Source: Sambucus nigra (taxonomy: Eukaryota; Streptophyta; Magnoliopsida; Dipsacales; Adoxaceae). From it: a DNA stretch of 64,000 bases. The stretch spans positions 5,750,046 through 5,814,045 of the forward strand of contig OX422214.1 in NCBI GenBank assembly GCA_949130495.1. The letters are read 5' to 3'. Each line of letters opens with the position of its first letter. Within the stretch, counting starts at the first letter, position 1. The notes under the pieces are model-generated. The model was not told the DNA's origin and ran no database searches. It saw nothing but the letters and a program-made list of their open reading frames with translations. A program made the position numbers and the translations under genes. Of the stretch, positions 12,398 to 23,875 are shown piece after piece.

Positions 12398-12410
12398 AAG
12401 GGGGGGAGAG
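12398..12410 (+). other. Polypurine tract before B LTR 2
   Basis: AAGGGGGGGAGAG directly precedes TGTAACACCCC. Seven Gs here, against nineteen at the equivalent site before LTR 3. Confidence 0.85.
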
Positions 12411-15400
12411 TGTAACACCCCACGATTTTGGGATTGAGAAATTTAATTTTGGGAGAAATAAAACTTAATTAAATTAGAGAAATTTAAAATTTGGGAATTG
12501 AGGTCCAAAAATTGGGAACGTTTCAAAGTATTCCGGATGATGATTTTGAGTGTACCATCGATCCCGGAAGGGTCTAGATAGTAAAAATGACTGTCATTGG
12601 GCTTCATTTCGGCTCCTGAATGTTTTTAAGTCGGTTTGACTTGAATTGGAGTAAACGAGTCCTTTAAAGTGTGTATTAACATTTAAAAGTGGGACTTATG
12701 TTTTAAAGTTTAAGAGGCTTACGGATTAATCCATTCTCATTTGAGAGAAAGAGAGAAAGAGAAGGAAAAGAGAAGGACGAAAGAAAGAAGAAGAAGAAAG
12801 GAAGAGAGAGAGCAGAAAAAGCTTGGAGATTCCGGCCCAAACGTGATCCCGGGGATGATCCAACCTCTACAATCGCGAGACAAGTGTTTAATATTGCTAA
12901 ATTTTCATTTGTGTATTTCTTTTCATAATTTATGGATAAAAGAAATGGATTTTGGGTATTGATATCAAAACCAAGATTTTTGGGTTTAATCTTTAAATTG
13001 ATGTTTACACATGGGTTTAAGGGATATAACTTGATGAAACTAGATATAGGATGAAAATTGATGTTGGGAACACATTTGGGTTGAGGACAATTGGGTAGAA
13101 GTTGTATAATTTGGGTTTTGGAAATTTTGGTTTTTAGAGAAATCAGCCTTTTTCGTGGCTTTCTGAACTGGCCGAATCGATTCTCCCCTAACGAATCAAT
13201 TCGCCAGGTTACAAAAGCCTCATGTCTTTAGGGCCGAATCGATTAGACCCTAGCGAATAGATTCGGTATGTAGCAGACTTAAAGGTCTGGTTGGACCGAA
13301 TCAATTTGGAGGGGCCGAAACAATTCGCTGTTGGGGCCAAATCGATTCGGAGGGGCCGAATCGATTCGGAAACAAGGTAGTTTTGCTATAATTTTCCTAG
13401 AATGATTTCTAACCCTTTTGGGTTGGGTTTATCGATTTGGGAATTGATTATATAATGTGAGAGTTATGTTTTGGAGACTTACAAGAGGTTTCTCAATTAT
13501 TATGATTATGGGGACTTCTTTAAATAGTTTAAGGAAGGTATGTGTTTATGTGCATGCATTGGAGTTGTGTGTGTTTATGGAGACAGTGGGAGACCTCATT
13601 GGGATTGGAAATCCTAATTATAAATCAAAAGTGAGTATAGATATGATGTGAGGTTAAGAACTTTTAGAGAGATTTGTGTGGGTACGTTGTGAAATTCTAG
13701 GCCTATATTTATATCGAATCCTTATAGAGTTAGGATGCTATTAGGATGAGATTGGGGATCGATGAGAGATATTGGTCACATATCCTTAGTAATATTTAAA
13801 TTAAGGAATAAATTGTAATGCAATAGGATTAAGGGTTCATAAGAGAAATTGAACCATAAGCGAAATTGGGAACGATTGGAGCGTACTATCAACTAGGATA
13901 GGTTGTAGTGAAATTCTAGTCAGGATAGTTTATACATAATTGAGTGGAAGTAACCATTGGGATTCTAACACTTGAAATAAAGTTGGGATAAGTTGAGGTT
14001 TATATACTATTAGTCATGTATATGCCAATGGTCAAATAGTACTAAAGATAACTATGTACTTTCGAATATAGAGGAGATGTTTGGTGATGGTTTCCTACAC
14101 TAAATTTTGGGTGAGAACCCTAATGTTGGATATATACACATATTTTTGGGAGACAATTCATCATAGGAAAAATGGATGAATATACTTCGAGTAAGGGATT
14201 GTATTCACATATCGAGATAAATTAAATGGGTTTGTGGTGACGGCTTGTATATTGAGGGTTATGTATACCTATAGCCGAGTTTATATATCTTGTACATATG
14301 AACGAGATATAGTTTGTGTATAAATATATATGGATATGTGGATATACATCTGTATAGATATGAATATATGGATGTATTTATGTTGTAAATATATAAACCG
14401 TATGTGATGGTTTAATGTTTGATCATATGATGGGATCATATGGATGTGTATATATTGTGCATGTGAACGATATATATACTTATGTGGTTATGCATACCCC
14501 GCTCATGCTATCATTGGGAAGTTTTCGCGCAGAGGGTGAGCATCCGGGCACGATGAGTAGGGTGTGGATATTCCCCAAGTCATAGTCGCCCCCTGTGTTA
14601 TTTAGTGATTTATATTTTTGGGATGAGACGTGGTGGGTATGTTTCGTCTCATTGCTGTTTAGGAGCTATGACCGCTTCCCGGGACATTGTGTATGTGAGT
14701 TTATCACGAGGTGGGTGTCGTTTAGCCCCACCAGGTGGTCCCCAGTATTGCTACGTGAGTCGGGTACTGGGAAGATGATAGCATGGTGCAGTTTATCAGC
14801 GATATATATAGTCGGGTATATTATGTGCATGACCATTGTACATCAGATGTGATATGTACACTTGGTCATGGGTATGGTTGATGGTATATATATATATATA
14901 TATATATACGGTTAGAATAAATGCATATATATATATATTTATATATATCCTATAGGTGAAAGGATATGGAATTTTAATGGAGTACATATTGGATGATTAC
15001 CGTGTACTAGATTGATAGGGGTTGATATATCGCATTTAAGGAATATTTCGGTTACATCATCCCAATGATATTATTGGAGATTGTTAACCTCTTGTTATAT
15101 GGTAATTTAATTTCAGTAGTTGTAGTAGTATAATATTGTATGTATGGCATAATGGATCTCTAGGACCGACATTGTCAAGGAATAGTGTAACGGGGTGGTT
15201 CCTTGTCTAGATTTCGCTTTGCGAGACACACCACGCACGAAACCTAGTGTAATGTTGAGATTGGAGAGAAGTTTTGTCAATAATAATTTGTATGCATGTC
15301 ATTTAGTAATTAAATCCTATGATTTAACCCAAATGTATATGGGCGATGTATTAATAATTATAATTGATTAAGTTATAAACCGAAATCCATTAAGCCTATT

Positions 15401-15724
15401 ATGCCATACATATTTGAAAATAAATAATTTATAGTGTGTTTCGAAAGAGTGGGTTCTAGGTTTATGATAGGAAGGAAGATCCCGTGGGTATAGTCTGGGC
15501 CTATGGTAAGTTAGGTTGTCCTTACAATTGGGGTAATTTAACTAAAAATTTTGAGGACACGAATAGGTGCGCGCCGTTAGATGAGAGGTGAGTTGGGGTT
15601 TCACGAAAGTACGATTCCACTTTAATTATGAAATAAGTGCATTGATATTTATTATGTACGGTTAACACAATTTTATAAATATTTTCACAACTCGGGCTCT
15701 GACCCGTTTACTTTTCTCTCCTGC

Positions 15725-15768
<44 letters not shown>

Positions 15769-16273
15769 TATTACAGGTGTCCTACCGCATGGATGCCGGA
15801 TCACCTTCTATCCAGAGTCTTTGGAGCCGTGACAGGTGCGGACTCTCGCGGGATGTAGATTTAGTCGCTACCTACTTATTTAAAATCTAGGTTGGACTCA
15901 TGTTGTATATCGGGTTTATACCAAAGGGATATTTATAAATGTTTACATTTATTCCATTTCAGTTATTGTATTGGCTGTGACCCGACAGCTTATTCGGGTT
16001 TATTTCTTTGTGGTATATTCATTTGTAGTTATTCATTTCATTTATCATAGTTCTTGTATACATCTTTATTTTCATTGTTAGTAGCTTATAGTGTTGGTTG
16101 GTTATCTGTGGCATATTTCATTTAAATTTTAACATCTCACTTATATGATATCGGGTAGTTAGTCATATATTATGTAGTATCGACAGTTGGTGTTAAGACT
16201 GAGCCATCTAAAACTCCTGATTTAACGTAGTATAGGGCTGGCCACCAGTTATTATTTTAAGCGGGGTGTCACA
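12411..16273 (+). repeat. Family B LTR 2, complete (3863 bp)
   Basis: It starts TGTAACACCCCACG after the polypurine tract and ends GGGGTGTCACA before the primer site. Contents in order: a purine-rich GA tract (12744-12820), a CGAATCGATTCG palindrome cluster (13171-13370), long AT-rich stretches, the block ATACCCCGCTCATGCTATC (14496 on), two (TA)n tracts (about 14884-14908 and 15726-15768), and one copy of a ~100 bp module (about 15155-15265) that is repeated in related LTRs. It differs from LTR 3 by scattered substitutions, about 3 in the first 90 bases. Confidence 0.93.
13171..13370. repeat. CGAATCGATTCG palindrome cluster, B LTR 2
   Basis: Eight or so copies, several imperfect, of the self-complementary 12-mer CGAATCGATTCG. 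They are separated by GGGGC/GCCCC-type spacers (for example GGAGGGGC), giving alternating hairpin-capable blocks. Present in all family B-type LTRs in the window at about 740-760 bp from the LTR start. Confidence 0.88.
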
Positions 16274-16275
16274 GA

Positions 16276-16287
16276 TGGTATCACAGC
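16276..16287 (+). other. Primer-binding site, B internal region 2, one mismatch
   Basis: TGGTATCACAGC, differing from the standard initiator-Met site by one base (G to C at position 9). The change probably arose after insertion or is inherited in this branch. Confidence 0.8.
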
Positions 16288-18021
16288 ATCAGGTTCTAGA
16301 GTCTTTAGGATCTGTGCGGGTTTTCTGCGTTCTTCCGTTAACGTTCTTGATATAAAGCCCTACAATTTGGACTGTTGTGTTCACTGCATTTATCTTCTTC
16401 TGTGAAGTGTATTTATTTGATCGACGTTCTGATAATAGTTGCTTCCGTTTCAGACGTTGCTTAGATTATGTCGTCTAGGAAAGGATAAGATTAGAGATAC
16501 AATACCCATAACAAATTTTGCGTACGCTTTGATCGGGGGTATTTGTTTTTTTTCCCAGTTCCAGCGTAAATAAGAAATAGGACTCTAGTAGTTGTTTAAG
16601 GTGACATATCGGTGGTTGAGTAAGAAAGGGAAATTTACTCGAATGGCGAGTCTTGGACTTAGTAAGGTAAGTCTGAGGATAGGTATATAGTGTAGCCCTT
16701 GGGAGGTTTAGATTGAGAAACCCATCAACTTTTGTTAGGAAGTCTCGTGATGCTGACTTCTACCGATGGAAGGTAGGTGGAATTGACCAATTGTTAGGGT
16801 TATCGTCTTTATTTAATAAGGGCATAAGAAATTTGGGGACTCAGGTTCGTTGAGTAGGACTGATGGAGTTTTCGGTAGTCGCAATCGCGTTTTGTCCTTC
16901 AAATGGGTAGGAAGGATTTTGAGGAAGATGTTTCTCTTGTGGAGAAATAGGTTTAGGAATAATGATTGTCTTGGAAGGAGTAGAGGACCCTGAGTTGAGA
17001 TTCAAGGACGAGGTGAAACCATTGGATTATGGAAGTATAAGGTAGAATACCTTTCTTTGGGTTTAAGTCACGCTTTGTGAGATATTGGGAACGTCGCGCG
17101 TAAGGTATGAGGAGTAGTAGCCGCTACATCGTTAGGGTGTATAAATTTTTTGTGGAGGAAGGAGTGAGTAAGTACGACCTTTGTATGGCATCTTTTGAGT
17201 CAATAGACCGTTATGTAAAGAGATAGTAGAGAGTTGGGCTATTGAATTTCGGAAGTGTGGAATGTCGGAGTTTGTTCAGTAGTTGTTGTAAGACTATTGT
17301 CTTATGGATAGGTTCGGGTGTGAAATTGTAGAAATCCAATAAGGGGAGGACTTACCTTGTGGCCAATGCTTTGATGCAATGCAAGGGATTAGTATAGATG
17401 AGAGGTTTAGAGTTTAGTGGATTTATTTTGAGCGGAGAATTTAGCTAATAGTTGTTCTAGTTTTGAGAACTAGGTATTGATTAGAGTGTTGTATTTATTG
17501 AGGCCTTGTGTCCTAAACATGAGGTATTTGATTTGTCGTATCGAAAGGTGCGGAATCATTTTTTTTATATTGTATTGTTACATAGGCCTTCGGGCAATAT
17601 TTAAAATATGAAAATCTTCTTTTTACAAGACCTTAACCCTGGTTCAACTAATCTCAATACCCGACCTAGCCACACAGTAGTGTATTGGGAGGGTTCCTTG
17701 TTTGCATCTCGCTTGCGAGACCTCCCCCGCAAGAAGGTTGTTAGCGTCAGGAATTGAGAAGAATTCAACCATGGGAAATTTTAAACTTTTATATATATAA
17801 TCTGTTGTTATAGATTATATTGCTGATAGTTGTATTACGAATTGAGGCTAATGGAGCCTGATTATAACTGAGTGGAGCTCGGGTACAGGGTGTATGGGCG
17901 CCTTACATGGTTCGACGTGAGAACTAGGAAGGATCGGTATGGTGATCTAGAGGGTAGATGTAAGGACTATATGAGATTTGAGATCTAGACATATCCTAAA
18001 TTTTGAGGGCGAAATTCTTGT

Positions 18022-18044
18022 GGGGGGGGGGGGGGGGGGGAGAG
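18022..18044 (+). other. Polypurine tract with 19 consecutive G
   Basis: Nineteen G residues followed by AGAG directly before LTR 3. The sister site has seven. Either the tract slipped during replication or the run length is a sequencing uncertainty. Confidence 0.75.
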
Positions 18045-20495
18045 TGTAACACCCCACGATTTTGGGACTGAGAAATTCAATTTTGGGAGAAATAAAATTT
18101 AATTAAATTAGAGAAATTTAAAATTTGGGAATTGAGGTCCAAAAATTGGGAACGTTTCAAAGTATTCCGGATGATGATTTTGAGTGTACCATCGATCCCG
18201 GAAGGGTCTATATAGTCAAAATGACTGTCATTGGGCTTTATTTCGCTCCATAATGTTTTTAAGTCAGTTTGACTCGAATTGGAGTAAACGAGTCCTTTAA
18301 AGTGTGTATTAACATTTAAAAGTGGGACTTATGTTTTAAAGTTTAAGAGGCTTACGGATTAAGCCATTCTCATTTAAGAGAAAGAGAGAAAGAGAAAGAA
18401 AAAAGAAGGAAGAAAGAAAGAAGAATAAAGGAAGAGAGAGAGGAGAAAAAGATTGGAGATTCCGGCCCAAACGCGATCCCGGGGATGATCCAACCTCTAT
18501 AATCGCGAGGCAAGTGTTTAATCTTGCTAAATATTTCATTTGCTTATTTCATTTCATAATTTGTGGATAAAAGAAATGGATTTTGGGTATTGATATCAAA
18601 ACCTAGATTTTTGGGTTTAATCTTTAAATTGATGTTTACACATGGGTTTAAGGGATATAACTTGATGAAACTAGTTATAGGATGAAAATTGATGTTGGGA
18701 ACACATTTGGGTTGAGGAAAATTGGGTAGAAGTTGTATAATTTGGGTTTTGGAAATTCTGGTTTTTGGATAAATCAACCATTTTCGTGGCTTTCTAAATT
18801 GGCCGAATCGATTCGCCCCTAGCGAATCGATTCGCCAAGTTGTAGAAGCCTCAGGTATTTAGGGCCGAATCGATTAGCCCCTAGCGAATCGATTCGGTAT
18901 GTAGCAGACTTACAGGTCTGGTTGGACCGAATCGATTCGCTGTTGGTGCCGAATCGATTTGGAGGGGGCGAATCGATTCGGAAACGGGGTAGTTTTGTTA
19001 TAATTTTCCTATAATGATTTCTAACCCTTTTTCGTTGGGTTTATCGATTTTGGAAATGATTACAAAATGTGAGAGTTAAGTTTTGGAGACTTACAAGGGG
19101 TTTCTCAATTATTATGATTACGTGGACTTCTTTAAATAGTTTAAGGAAGGTATGTGTTTACGTGCATGCATTGGAGTTGTGTGTGTTTATGGAGATAGTG
19201 GGAGACCTCCTTGGGATTGAAAATCCTAATTATAAATCAAAAGTGAGAATAGATATGATGTGAGGTTAAGAACTTTTAGAGAGAGTTGTGAGGGTAGATT
19301 GTGAAATTCTAGGCCTATATTTATATCGAATCCTTATAGAGTTAGGATGCTATTAGGAAAAGATTGGGGACCGACGAGAGAGAGTGGTCGCGTATCCTTA
19401 GTAATGTTTAAATAAAGGAATAAATTGTAATGCAATAGGATTAAGGGTTCGTAAGAGCAATCGAACCATAAGAGAAATTGGGAACGATTGGAGCGTACTA
19501 TCAACTAGGATAGGTTGTAGTGAAATTCAAGTCAGGATAGTTTATACATAATTGAGTGGAAGTAACCATTGGGATTCCAACACTTGAAGTAAAGTTGGGA
19601 TAAGTTGAAGTTTAAATACTATTAGTCATGTATATGCCTATGGTCAAATAGTACTAAAGATAACTATGTACTTTCGAATATAGAGGAGATGTGTAGTGAT
19701 GGTTTCCTACACTAAATATTGGGCGATAACCCTAATGTTGGATATGTACAAATATTTTTGGGAGACTATTCATCATAGGAAAAATGGATGAATATGCTTC
19801 AAGGGATTGTATTCACATATCGAGATAAATTAAATGAGTTTGTGGTGACGGCTTGTATAATTGAGTGTTATGTATACCTATAGCCGAGTTTATATATCTT
19901 ATACATATGAACGAGATATAGATTGTGTATAAATATATGTGGATATGTGGATATATATATCTGTATAGATATGAATATATGGATGTATTTATGTTGTAAA
20001 TATCTAAACCGTATTTGATGGTTTAATGTTTGATCATATGATGGGATCATATAGATGTGTATATATTGTGCATGTGAACGATATATATACTTATGTGGTT
20101 AAGCATACCCCGCTCATGCTATCATTGGGAAGTTTCCGCGCAGAGGGTGAGCATCCTCGCTTGAGGAGCAGGGTGTGGATATTCCCCAGGTCATAGTCGT
20201 CCCGTGTGTTATTATGTGATTTATATTTTTTGGATGAGACGTGGTGGGTATGTTTCGTCTCATTGCCGGTTAGGAGCTATGACCGCTTCCCGGGACGTCG
20301 TGTGCGTGAGTTTATCACGAGGTGGGTCTCGTTTAGCCCCATCAGGTGGTCCCCAGTATTGCTACTTGAGCCGGGCACTGGGAAGATGATAGCATGGTGC
20401 AGTTTATCGGCGATATATATAGCCGGGTATATTATGTGCATGGCCATAGTACATCAGATGTGATATGTACACTTGGTCATGGGTATGGTTTATGC

Positions 20496-20542
<47 letters not shown>

Positions 20543-21868
20543 GGTTAGAATAAATGCCTATATATATTTATATATATCCTATAGGTGAAAGGATATGGAA
20601 TTTTTATGGAGTACATCTTGGATGATTACGGTGTACTAGATTGATGGGGGTTTATGTATCACATTTATGAAATATTTCGGTTACATCATCCCAAGGATAT
20701 TATTGGAGATTGTTAAGCTATTGTTATATGGTAATTTAATTTCAGTAGTTGTAGTAGTATAATATTGTATGTGTGGCATAATGGATCTCTAGGACAAACA
20801 TTGTCAAGGAGTAGTGTAACGGGGTGGTTCCTTGTCTGTATTTCACTTTGCGAGACACCCCACGCACGAAACATAGTGCAATGTTGAGATTGGAGAGAAG
20901 TTTTGTCAATAATAATTTGTATGCATGTTATTTAGTAATTAAATCCGATGATTTAATCCAAATGTATATGGGTAATGTATTAATAATTATAGTTGATTAA
21001 GTTATAAACCGGAATCCCTTAAGCCTATTATGGCATACATATTTGAATATAAATAATTTTGAGTGTGTTTCAAAAGAGTGGGTTCTAGGGTTATGATAGG
21101 AAGGAAAATCTCGTGGGTATAGGCTGGGCCTATGGTAAGTTAGGTTGTCCTTATAATATGGGTAATTTAACTAAAAATTTTGAGGACGAGAATAGGTGTG
21201 CGCCGTTATATGAGAGGTGAGTTGGGGTTTCACAAGAATGCGATTCCACTTTAATTATGATATAAGTGCATTGATATTTATTATGTACAGTTAACACAAT
21301 TTTCTAAATATTTTCACAACTCGGGCTCTGACCCGTTTACTTTTCTCTCCTGCATATATATACTATTACAGGTGTCCTACCGCATGGATGCCGGATCACC
21401 TTCTATCTAGAGTCTTGGGAGCCGTGATAGGTGCGGACTCTCGCGGGATGTAGATGTAGTCGCTACCTACTTATTTAAAATCTAGTTTGGACTCATGTTG
21501 TATATCGGGTTTATACCCAAGGGATATTTATAAATGTTTACATTTATTCCATTTCAGTTATTGTATTGGCTGTGACCCGACAGCTTATTCGGGTTTATTT
21601 CTTTGTGGTATATTCATTTGTAGTTATTCATTTCATTTATGATAGTTCTTGTTTACATCTTTATTTTCATTGTTAGTAGCTTATAGTGTTGGTTGGTTAT
21701 CTGTGGCATATTTCATTTAAATTTTAACATCTCACTTATATGATATCGGGTAGTTAGTCATATATTATGTAGTATCGACAGTTGGTGTTAAGACTGAGCC
21801 ATCTGAAACTCATCATTTAACGTAGTATAGGGCTGGCCACCCATTATTATTTTAAGCGGGGTGTCACA
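18045..21868 (+). repeat. Family B LTR 3, complete (3824 bp)
   Basis: TGTAACACCCC to GTGTCACA, collinear with LTR 2. The (TA)n before ACGGTTAG is longer (about 20497-20542), while the one before CTATTACAGG is reduced to ATATATA. It is followed by TGGTC and unrelated sequence, so it is the outer right edge of the array. Confidence 0.93.
18801..18982. repeat. CGAATCGATTCG palindrome cluster, B LTR 3
   Basis: Six to seven copies, better preserved than in LTR 2 (for example the paired sites around CGCCCCTAGCG). Confidence 0.88.
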
Positions 21869-23785
21869 TGGTCCTGATGATATTGATGTTTTATAGCCTA
21901 TGAAGATTTATAAGACATATTTTAGAATCACTCCACTAATATTTTACATGTTAGGCATATATTTTATAGGGACAACATTAAGTTTAAAAAAAATAATCGC
22001 AAACTAAGTTTAGTAAGTTGGTTATGTTTTAGGGATCTACAACAAACTAATTGTGCCTTAAATTTATCTAGAGACTCGTTCAACATGCCATCTGTCGGAC
22101 CTAGGATGATTAGAGTCAACAAAAAGCTAGGGGTCCATGACCTCACCACTATAATGTAAACGTGAGATGGTAAATTTGATTGAGGTTAGTTAATTATTAT
22201 GAGTTACGTGTAAGTACTTAGCTAAACATAATGCATGATCGATGATCTTATGGGGCTTTGTCACCGGACATTTACTCGTATAAATAAATTAAGATTCAAG
22301 CGTGTACTGGTTGCTGCCGATGTTGTATATTGTTGCCTTTTTCAAGTTTGATGTTATATTAAATCATAAAATTTGTATGACATTGTCTATTGGTTGGCTA
22401 ATTCTTATGGCACTGATAATCTAATAAATATAATGATAATTTCAGCAAATATACATTTGGCAACTTTATAAGGATCAGAAAAAGAAATAAGTTGAATTAA
22501 AACTCATTTTTTATAATTAGAAGGAAACATTATCGTTCAGCCTTTCAACCATCTCTCACTATAAGAAATTATTAGAAGCCTTCATACACTATAGCTAGCA
22601 GTAGCAGAACCTTTAAACCAGGCTGCATCAAAATTAATTTTAAAACCGACGATAGTTGATATGTGTGGATATTTAGGGAGGTTGGCCCATTAAGTCTCAT
22701 TTCCTTTTAAGTCGGAGGATAGATTAGAAGGGACGTTAAAGATAGATGAATTTGTTCACTTCCAAATAACTTATAAAGAACGAAAGCAAACAATATGAAA
22801 GAGTACTTAGGAGGACAGACAATACTAAAAGGCAACTTTATATTTAACATAAGGTGGATCCAATCAGAAATGGATGAGTGGTGAAAATAATTTGTATGGA
22901 TCCCTCATTTATCAAACCATATCATTTTTTAAACTGGTAACAACAGAACAAGTGAGTAGAAGGTTAATTGATATGACCTCAAAAGGGACCTGAAGTATCC
23001 AACATATGAAATCTAGTAATAAGTGCCTCTGATGAAAATAACTTCAACTTCCACTCTCTACACTGGCACCCTAAGCCTTCCATGTATTTTGGAGGACTAA
23101 AGATAATTTTAATCTCTTTCCTCGAGGACTTGATCCAACTTGGGCTCAAAAGGGAACTGGTATTTCAATCTCAAGGTTTGATGTGACTCGGTATATAATT
23201 CTATAGTTATATGTAATTCTAGTAATTTTTATTTTTAAATGATATTAGAGTCATATCTGATGAATATATTTAATATGGGTATACGAAATGTTGCATCATA
23301 TGGATTAGTTATATTAATTTCAGGTATTCAGAAAGAACTGTCCTTATTAAATATAGGGCCACCCTCTTGAGAAGTTAAGTAGAACCCTATAGGGAAAGCC
23401 TTGAATACAGGTAGATAGTGTCTGATAGTTGAGGATAATTAAGAAAGAAATTCCACACATTGAAATTATGTATTTTTGCACATGACATTAAACAAAATTT
23501 ATCTCTAAATATGTGCAAATACTTTTCACGTATTTACCCAGAACCAAGCAGAGACCTAAAGTAGAATTAAAGTGGTTAGAAGAGGCCAATTATGGTGGGA
23601 ACACCAGCATGGGTGGTGCTCAATAATTCCAATAACTGAAACTCTAAAATATAACCATGTACATGTAACCCATCCAATGGCTCAAGAAAAAGACACGATC
23701 TCAATCGAATTACAAATGCACAAGGAAATTATCCAATGCCCTTCTTTAATTGAATGCGAATACATTTCCAGTTATCTGCATTAGT

Positions 23786-23790
<5 letters not shown>
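21869..23790. other. Unassigned AT-rich sequence between B array and Helitron unit
   Basis: About 1.9 kb with no frame longer than ~70 codons that looks coding, no repeat shared with the rest of the window, and no recognisable terminal motifs. It may be old host intergenic DNA or decayed element sequence. Confidence 0.5.

Positions 23791-23846
<56 letters not shown>
23791..23846. repeat. (TA)n microsatellite flanking the Helitron 3' end
   Basis: Perfect TA dinucleotide run of ~28 units that ends exactly where the CTAG terminus starts. The frames that cross it (poly Ile-Tyr) are artefacts. The far end of the Helitron pair (58001-58019) is also TA-rich, so the target was probably a TA tract. 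Confidence 0.9.
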
Positions 23847-23847
<1 letters not shown>

Positions 23848-23859
23848 TAGTGGAATGCC

Positions 23860-23875
23860 CGTGCCTGAAGGCACG
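23860..23875 (-). other. Helitron 3' terminal hairpin, copy 1
   Basis: CGTGCC-TGAA-GGCACG is a perfect 6 bp stem; CTAG lies at 23847-23850. This hairpin is thought to be the rolling-circle termination signal in Helitrons. Confidence 0.8.

Larger units (their letters stand above)
10655..12410 (+). other. Family B internal region 1, non-coding
   Basis: 1756 bp between primer site and polypurine tract. No frame exceeds about 90 codons and none matches gag or pol well. Faint traces of a pol ancestor remain. Near 11735-11765 a stretch resembles the RNase H end (GTGGCCAATGCTTTGA), and the last 50 bases (CTAAATTTCGCGGGCGAAAT) resemble the 3' end of chromovirus pol. A 60-base segment near 12050-12115 resembles the LTR module repeated in families C and E (GTATTGGGAGG... 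CGCTTGCGAGAC). The function, if any, would be only as packaged template. Confidence 0.75.
16274..18044 (+). other. Family B internal region 2, non-coding
   Basis: 1771 bp, collinear with internal region 1 and with scattered substitutions and small indels. The differences include a ~30 bp TATA-rich insertion near 17796-17826 absent from region 1. It lacks coding capacity, and ends in the same pol-like terminal segment followed by an expanded G tract. Confidence 0.78.
9525..21868 (+). mobile_element. Family B tandem array: LTR fragment, internal, LTR, internal, LTR (non-autonomous, LARD-like)
   Basis: Three direct LTRs (9525-10654 partial, 12411-16273, 18045-21868) separate two near-identical internal regions (10655-12410, 16274-18044). 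Every LTR-internal junction has the expected parts: GTGTCACA end, initiator-Met primer site, then a G-rich polypurine tract before TGTAACACCCC. The element codes for no recognisable gag or pol, so it must have used proteins supplied in trans. A shared central LTR between two internal regions is the product expected of unequal recombination between two elements or two LTRs. The sequence after the last LTR (TGGTC) would be the right target duplication; the left one is lost in the deletion at 9523/9525. Confidence 0.9.

Noticed and set aside
12741..12962. Arg/Glu/Lys-rich frame at the GA tract of B LTR 2 (antisense Leu/Phe/Ser-rich frames at 18336-18539 and 49620-49911)
   Set aside because: Product of the purine-rich simple sequence in the LTR; not maintained in frame across copies.
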